Positions 41,701-50,700 of a stretch of DNA of 64,000 nucleotides are shown here, piece after piece. The stretch comes from Symsagittifera roscoffensis (lineage: Eukaryota; Xenacoelomorpha; Acoela; Convolutidae), in contig NC_087062.1 of NCBI RefSeq assembly GCF_963678635.1, positions 75,324,349 through 75,388,348 of the forward strand, read 5' to 3'. Every line of letters starts with the position of its first letter. The first letter of the stretch is position 1. The notes below the pieces were generated by a model. That model was not told where the DNA came from. It did not search any database and saw only the letters and a list, made by a program, of their open reading frames with translations. The translations under genes and the position numbers were made by a program.

Positions 41701-44700
41701 TCTGTAAAACCCGGATGGGTGGAACCTGATCTAAACTATATTTTATGATTGGATAAATTAGATATTTTACCACTGTAAAGTATTTAATATTAACCAATCA
41801 TGATCCATCTAACTAACAACCCACTTATTTGTAAGTGCTGAAATTACTTGTAATTTCAGCACCAGAGAGATTTGAATTTAACTTTGAAATTAGTTGTCTC
41901 TCCAAGAGAACTTCAGCAGCCGCAACAAACCAGTATACCCTAGATCGATTGAGCCTAGCAGAGACTAGTTAAACACCCTGAGACTAGAAAGTATAAGAGT
42001 AAGATTAGGATCGGTATTAGACTAAGAAGTTGCACGAATCTATCCGGCCGAAAATAAGATAGCGTGACGAGCAGACGGTGTACCCTATCCGAAATTACTC
42101 TATGAGTTAACCACATCGGTCCTAACTCACCATTCTGATCATATATTATGGTATCTGATTATCATGGGGGAAAAACTGAAGCACCACCCGAATACCATTT
42201 TACGTGACCAAGTGAATTGCTTTAATTTAATTTGGAATGATTATTTAAGTGCGCTGGAAAATTGATTATTTTTCCGCCCACAAAAGTTGTGCTTACGGAT
42301 GGATCGTCATAGATCAGTACATAAAATCGCGCATAATTTAGCCCGGCAAAGTGACAAACAATCAACTTTCAGATCATCAAAATTTTATTAAATTCAATCG
42401 CAGGGTTGTACATTTGAGGTCAGGGCGATGAAAAAAAATGCAGAATGGCCAAACAAAATTTCACTACTCGCAAGCTCGCAACTTGAAATTACCGTATTTA
42501 TTTGTATTAGAAAAAAGGCATCTAAAACAAGACTGTCGCTTGCTGGTCTCATTACAGTTCTGTCTGTCCGAATGCCTCCTAAACTGTTTGGGATATTTCT
42601 TGATAGAAGAGAAATCCAAAATTTTGAATAATTACCCTCTTTCTTTTTTGCTTGCACGTCCAATATCACGTACCAAATGTAACAAGACTCCTCGTATTAG
42701 AACGAAAGCTACAATTTACCTTTAGGCTATCTGTCTGCACACAAATTTAGTCAAATATTTCAATAAAACTTTTTGAAAATCTTTCCCGTCATGCAGAGTA
42801 AAAAGTGACTCAATTATGTACTTCCTTCACTTAAGTAAAGTAAAAAAAAAAGGATATAAGGAGCATCTACTCTACCAAAACCTTATTGGGATGAATTAAA
42901 GTGGCAAAATTCAATTTGAAAAAGACTTCTGAGCCGGAATAATGAACCTTACTCGCTCCGCGTTAATGATAGGCAAGATACTTTTTATTTGAAATTAGCG
43001 CATTTATATTTTTCAGATTGTATACAAAAAAACTTCGAAAGGTTTAATTAAGTCGCAAATAATCTGAATAAAAAACCACTGTTTTGAGTCTTCAACGAAA
43101 TTAATGAAACTAATCAGCTCAACTCAATTAAACTTGGAAGAATGTTCAGCTCAAACTATTGCGCCACGCTTGAACACTTGCGTGAAAAACGAAAAAAATA
43201 TAAATTAAGGATGGCCGGTAAGAATTTTGTGACCATATTGCTAAGAAAAACTATTTAGAAAATTTTTCTTTACTTTCCACATGAGTGTCGCTTTTTGTGC
43301 GTGGTGTGATAAAAAGATCTGAAGAAAGCCTAGAACTTAAGTATATTTGGCATTCAGTTTTTTTAGACAACGGGACATCTTTTGAAACATGTGTGTTGTA
43401 GTTTTTTGTTCCGACCATTGAAAATGGGGAGGAACTTCGTATCCGGGTGCTCAGTTTTTTCTTTTTTCCCCATGATAATCAGGTAGCACAATAAATAATC
43501 AGAATAGGTTGAGTGATATATCATATTAAAGCCGTTTTATTCGGGATTCGAACGACATTGAAAAATTTCCAAAAATTTTTCTCAGCGTCGAGAAAGACCC
43601 GATGAAATTTTTCATTTTTGGTCTGAATTCGAGCTTCTGACCAAAAATGAAAAATTTCATCGGGTCTTTCTCGACGCTGAGAAAAATTTTTGGAAATTTT
43701 TCAATGTCGTTCGAATCCTGAATAAAAGGGCTTTAATATGATATATCACTCAACCTATTCTGATTATTTATTGTGCTACCTGATTATCATGGGGAAAAAA
43801 AGAAAAAACTGAGCACCCGGATACGAAGTTCCTCCCCATTTTCAATGGTCGGAACAAAAAACTACAACACACGTTTTCAATGGTTGGCACAAAAGGAAGA
43901 ATTTTAAACTTATCTTTGAGATCGCGTTAAGTATCCTGAACATCTTTTCTTTTCAACGTGATAGCAATGAGCAATAGGTTGTGATAAGCAAGCACATAAT
44001 TGATTTAAAAAAACTCTTGCAATGTGGGAGTGGAAAAGAGACATACTTTTCAATTGGGTCTACAGCCACACCCGACGGATGGAACAACTCGTGGGCCACC
44101 ACAGTGCTTGACTGATCATAATGGGGTCCCGATATGACCAAAATTTGACCGAGTGCCTTGTCGACTAGGTACAGATTATCGGCAATCCAGTCATAAGCCA
44201 TCTGTCCCGCATCTTTGAAGTATACATTGCCAAGAGGTCTCGCTACCCATGGGTTGTCTGCAAAAGAGTGGGCGAACAGTTTTCCATATCGCTCCTGAAA
44301 CAATTGCAGAAATTGATGCGAGTCAAGAATTTCAAGTCAAGAAAAAAAGCGTCTATAACGACGAAAAACCCCGTTATATTCTCGGTCTGCTTCGGACGAT
44401 TTATGAGTTGTTTCCAAGTAGCGTTTTCTGAGAATCATCGTCTAAAAAATATCTCGTCTATAAAATATCTTATCAAGCTGTAATTTTTTGTAACGAACCA
44501 CTCTTTTTTTGCTTGGAAATCGCAATTCTCAATCTAATTCTTTGGGAAATCGCAATTTTGGGAACTCAATCTAATTCTTTTTCAAAGTTCTGCTGTTAAC
44601 AACAATCTCAATCAGTTTGATGCATTAGCATGCCAGTGTCTGTCCGATAATTGGACAAACATATCAAATGAGATTTTCTGGGACCCCTCATCTCCTGGTT

Positions 44701-47700
44701 TTCATCTTGTTTATTTTCGTTCTCCTTTTTCACTTTTTCTAGCGAGAATTTGAATTTGAATTTAGATACAATTTAGAGAACATCAATGAACTAACAAACT
44801 GCATCAGGGTTACTCTACGGGCAGTACAGCGCAACTGGCAGTAACCCGATGAAAGCCTAGGTAAATAAGTGAAAACAAAAAGAGAGTTATTAGAGTTGCA
44901 TCCTTGGATACCACATATAATCATCCTATTAGCATGAAGAAACTGTTTGTTCATAGAGGTTCCACTCGACAGGCAAACTTGCCTTTTCGAAATCCTCTCA
45001 AGATATGCAGTTAAAATTAGCTGAAATTCAATTTTCTTATTATTATTGCGGACTGACTTTTTGAAAAGTCTCTTTGAAAAGACTCTTTGAAAAGACTCTT
45101 TGAAAAGAGTAATTAACTGATTGATTGAAAAAAATGAACTACAATAGATGCCATAAAGTGTAAATTAGACACACTCAGTGATTTTCGTTTAAAAAACAGA
45201 AAATCAAAAAAATTCATCATTTTATATTGTCTATTTAAGTGGACATCACTGGTGTCGGATATTTCTACTTCAAATGCATGCTTGATACAATATTGAGTGA
45301 CAAAATTAAAACATGCAACGAGGGGGAAGTATTTACACTCACTGATTCTGATATAGAAAAGAAAAAAATCGTTAAGCGTGTCAAAGCAGGGATGTACCTG
45401 CACAGGCTAATTTTTTGACCATCATTGATTTTTTTTTTCTATCTCAGATCAGCAAAGACACACAAAGCAGTATATGATGAATACCACTGAGCAGGTTCTT
45501 TTTGCAAAATATTAGATTGTTACCAAAAAACCTAGACGACTTTCAAGTTAGCCTAACTCAACTAAATTATTTGCCTAGCGTTATATGTTGCACCGAAACC
45601 TGGCTTTCACCAAACCAGAATTTCAATATTTTGAAAGGTAAGTTAGAAACAGTCAGTGATTTTTCTTTAAAAAAACAGAAAATCAAAAAAAATGATTAAT
45701 TTATATTGTCTACCCGGGTTGACCTCCATACACCGAAAATGCTTATCATACAATTCCATACAACAAAAGTCATTATCATACAATTCCATACATCAAGTGT
45801 ATAGAGAAAATGCTTGCCATACAATTTTCATACATTTTCGAAAAACAATAGAAAAAAAATTAAACCATTTCTGCGGCTTCTTGAGAACAGTTGAACAGTT
45901 TAATATTTTGTGTGCATAACGTAGTCCTGGATACGATAAAATTGGCTTTTATTTTCTTTTCACTTAATTTTTTTCTTTCAAAAACGCTGAAAATTCCTCT
46001 TTCTTTTGTATGGAAGTTGATGTACGCCTTGATCAATGTCTGATAATTTGAAAATTCAAAAATTTAATAAAATCATCATTAAAAAAGTTTGCCAAAAAAT
46101 ATAAGTTTGTTACTTTTGTTATATCAATTGTGAAAGACAGCCTAATTCAGGTCGTTTTCTATGCATTGTAAATGCAAGACCGTCCAACCTTTGTTGCTTT
46201 GCGTAACCAAGGTCTTTGTCACTTGTGCTCGGTTGAAAACACAACCGAAAATTTGTCAGAAAAAAATGTAGCAACAAAAACCAACTTTTTGGTTTATGGA
46301 GAAAATCCCTATCATACAATTTCCATTTCTGGAAAAATGTTTATCATAAAGTTTTCATACAATTATCTGTACGTATGGAATTGTATGGAGTTGTATGAAA
46401 AGAAATTTCCCATTTATGAGAATTGTATGATAAGCATTTTTGGTCAACCCGGGTATTTAAATGGACATCACTGGCTTCAAATGCATGCTTGATACAAAAT
46501 TGGGTGACAAAACTAAAACATGCAAAAAAGGGGAAATATTTACATTCCACTCATTATACTCCCATATGTTTACAAGAGATACAAAATGTACATGCAAGGA
46601 GGGACCAATAACTCAGTAATTATCATATGTAACTAACCAATCTGCCGGGGTTGTGAGCGTAGAACACCATCTGTCTAGTTGGAGAGGCAGCCAGAGAGAC
46701 GACAGTGTCATCGGAACTAGACCTGATTGAGAATCCAACGTCAGACACTCTGGACATGGATCCCACAGTCCAGGCCCTCAAGTCAAACCCATCCACGCCC
46801 ACGACCTTCACTGATTCTGAAATAGAAAAGAATAAAATCTTTAAGCGTGTCAAAGCAGGGATGTACCTGCACATGCTAATTAGTCTGTTCATTAGTCTGT
46901 TAACAGCTGCACCAGACTCACAGCGCAGAAAAAAAAGATTAAATTGGAAATAGAGACGAATCATGTCTATGCAACGAACACCCTCAAATCCCCATCTAGT
47001 TGGTTCCCTTCTTTCTACTGCCTAAATAACTGAGGTAAAATATTATAAGCCTAAATTGAATGCAGAGTGGTCATAAAACGTAAAAGGTTTCGGCAAAATT
47101 TGAGAGCTTGCTCTTTGAAGCATCAGGATTTCAAGATATACCTTGAGTAGTAGGGATGGCACACTGGCCAGTGACGTCATTCTTCACAGACCCCTCCGGA
47201 CACGTGCAGCTGTCTGGGAAGCGGACATCCCAATCACAGCCCAGATTACAAGCACCCCACTGCTCACATGGCGACACCTGAATGCAATCGTTGCATAAAT
47301 AAAAAGCTCAAATTTAGACGTGCTTTGTGTGAACTTGAAATTTGAGAGGAAGTTTTCACGCACTTTTTTGCAACGGTAGGGGTTACCATTATGTTAACTG
47401 CCTCGAGTTTTCATCTGCTATTAAACTTAGAACACAGGCGAAGAGAAATTCCGTACCACATAAAGGATAAAAAATACAAACAAAAACAATTGGATTGTTT
47501 CAAAGAAGCAAGAACTGAAATGGTAAACGTTTTCCACGTGACTTAGTAGCCTTAAGCTGATTCTTTTTTTGCCAAAAATAATCAACCGTAGAAGACGCAC
47601 GAACGGCTGTTCCGCTCTTTAATGCAAACCACAGGAAACTTTTGATATGCTTTTAAATTAAGAAAACAAATGCGAAACGGAGCTTCGTCCCTTTTGCGAT

Positions 47701-50700
47701 ACAACAAAAAAATAGCGCGGCAAATTAGCCGACAGAAAATGAGAGAAATATCTTTAAATGTAGCATCAAATGCTAAAAAAATGTATATTAAAAAAAATGT
47801 GCGTTAAAACGCGTTAAAATAGCTTTCAGTCAAAATTTGTTAAGCGGTAACCAAGGCTTCATCACTGGGGTAAACGCGGATGAGAGAAAAAAACATACCC
47901 ATGACAAAATTTCATCTGCAAGTTTTTCTCGCGATTTGAACGCCAATTGAAGCGCACACGCATACCAAACTACAGTGCTGATTTAAATTAAACGGATAAA
48001 ACGCGTTAAAATTGAAATTTAAAACGCGTTTTTCTCAAATTGGGTTGAGTTTAGGTGAAAACTTATGAAGAAAAAATTTGCTTAAAATTTTAGCAGAATT
48101 AATATGGAGTACTTTGTTTTGCAAAATTCTGGCCCAAAATTTTACCCAAAAATGGGTCATTTTGGCTTTTCTTAGTTAATCAAAAATTACGCCCAAAAAA
48201 CCAAGTCGATCACAGACATAATTATATTAAAGTAAGCCCCATACGTAGCCCAACAATTTTTAAGAGGGGTGTATTCTCCAAAACATTGTATAAGTTAATT
48301 TATTTTTGTTTGACAGACAAAAAAGGTCGTTTTTATTATATAAAATACCAACTTTTTATTTAAAAACAATTTTTAAACGGTTTGCAAACTTTTTTAAAGA
48401 AAATATCCTTCTTAAAGTTTGTTGGGCTACGTAAGGGGCTCACTTTGATATAATTATGTCTGTGATCCACTTGGTTTTTTGGGCGTAATATTTGATTAAC
48501 TAAGAAAATCCAAAATGCCCCATTTTTGGGGTAAAATTTTGGGCCAGAATTTTGCGAAACAAAGTACGCCGTATTAATTCTGCTGAAATTTTAAGCAACT
48601 TTTGTCGACATAAGTTTTCACCTAAACGCAACCTAATTTGAGAAAAACGCGTTTTATATTTCAAGTTTAACGCGTTTTGTCCGGTTAATTTAAATCAGCT
48701 CTGTATTTCTGCCCTTCATAGAAAGCAATGTGAGGCGACTGAACCAATGTAACACCACAGAACTAAATTTTTTCAAGGCAATTTTTGAATTAACACAAAT
48801 TGTAGTCACTTTTTTAGGACGAAAAAAAATTGCCAGCAAAAAAAAAACAAAATAAAAACAGAAACTATACAAATCTGAAGCTGATAACCAACAAAAACAG
48901 AAAAAAATCAAAATGACTAACTTAAGTTAGAAGAAAACGCCATCGGAAAACCAGCCGACAAAAAAAAGCAAACGAGTGATTGTCAGACAATCAAAATTTT
49001 CCAAGAAGCAAAAAATAAAACAGTGCCTGTCAGGATTTGCACTCCGGACATTTTTCGTCCCAAGCATGTGCTTGAAATTTTGTGTGTACGCTGAACGAGC
49101 AAAACTTGTAGCAGGAATTTTTTCTGCCAAAAAAACAAGACTGCTCGTATCAGGGCGAATACCTGAATGTTCCGACTTTAAGGTATATGGAGCAGTGAGA
49201 AAAAAAAATAATGTTACAAAATAGAATGATTTTTTTCTTCTTAATTTGAGATTTTTTGTAAAAAAATCTTCAAACGCCATATAAATTAGAAAACGATAGA
49301 TTTCGCTCCTTGTAACGTATCATTTATGGCAAATAGCTTCCTTTAACCAATTTGGAACGATTTCTAAGACGGATTAAATCTCCGCTTACTCGTTAATAGC
49401 GCGAAATATATCGCGCGTTAATTGTCCTAATTTGGCAAAAATTGGCTATGTTTAAACAACTAAAATTTTACCAAAGATGATCAACGGTGACATATCTTTT
49501 CACGTTAAGCTCGGGACAACAATACCTTTTGATTGATACTTACAAATCCCGTCAAAATGGCTGATGAAAAAGTCAAAATTTGTCTGAAGAAAAAACCACC
49601 TCCAACACAAATATTTCGTTACTTTCGTTACGAAATCCGGAACAATAACAATTGTCTAAATTTGAAAAACCTTTTCTGTAGCTATACGAATTCTTCCAAA
49701 GCAAGTACTTATCGTCTAACATATTTTTGCACATGTTATCTAATTCAAAAAGCTTTAAAACTTGTTCACAGTTGAATTTCGGGCTTTTGACTTCTGATTC
49801 AAACAAAGCGATTTAAATAGGCCTGTTTTTTCAGTCAAGCAATATCCAATTTTTAAATTAAGCGTTTTTAAAATTTGTTCATCGAAATTAAAATACAGTT
49901 ATTTTCACTTCTCAGGTAAAATTTCAGGGAGATTACTGACGAGAACATCTTGATATTGAGTAAGTGTCAATGGAATGGAAATCAAGTGGAGAAAATGTTT
50001 TTTTTAATTATTAAGGGTTGAATGGAATCTCGAGTCAAATCTGCTACAAAAAACATATACTGGAATTGATTTAAGAGAAAAACTTTCTAAAATTTATTCA
50101 TTCGTAGCAAGGGTGCACTTAAATCTCAAAGCATCAAAGGAACCCAACGGAATTTGTAATTTACAACAGGCAACTTCATGAAAATAACTTCTTACTTCCA
50201 CAGAAATCATTTAGTAATTTTTTTCAAGTATATTGTGCTTTTAGTCTAAGATTCGAGCACTTTAGTTCATGATTCGACCCATTATTGTTTTCCACACAAA
50301 TCAGATACTACAAAATCATTAGGCTGAGTTGAATGAAATATCATAATAAAATTCTTTCAGCCAAAAAAAAATCTAAAAAATTTCCCCAGTGTCGAGAAAA
50401 ACCGGTTTGAAATTTTTGACGTTTTGTCCTGTTTCGAGCGACAATAGCTAGTGACCAGGCTAATTTATGCGTATTTTAGGCCGTTTACAATTGCCTAATT
50501 ATGCTTTACTTTAATTCACTCGAGTATAATTAGTTTCTGGGGATGTTTAATGCTATTTTGATAATAAAAAACTTTAAAAAATTCAGTAAATTTCTGCAAA
50601 ATGTTTTTTTTTTAATTTTTTTTTAAATTTTTTTTTAAAAATTTTTCATTGTTTCTCTAGTCTTTTTTCTTCAAATACTGTTGTCTGGTTGTTTGCCTAT

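Larger units (their letters stand above)
20121..42129 (+). mobile_element. 22-kb env-bearing Ty3/gypsy-type LTR retrotransposon with 5' LTR array
   Basis: One insertion bounded by a 4-bp target duplication CCAT (20117-20120 and 42130-42133). Four LTR-leader units (20121, 21128, 21791, 23222) precede the coding region and one 410-bp LTR (41720-42129) closes it. The order gag, protease, RT-RNase H, integrase (with GPY/F motif) and env is that of Ty3/gypsy elements that have acquired an envelope. Additional frames lie between pol and env and after env. LTRs are very similar to each other (a few differences), which suggests a young insertion. However, nine in-frame stops and several one-base shifts interrupt the genes. 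Several shifts fall in homopolymer runs, so sequencing error may contribute. Confidence 0.9.

Noticed and set aside
48927-49280. 117-codon minus-strand frame
   Set aside because: It has no recognisable domain, overlaps repeat family D and has another open frame on the opposite strand. This is typical of chance frames here.
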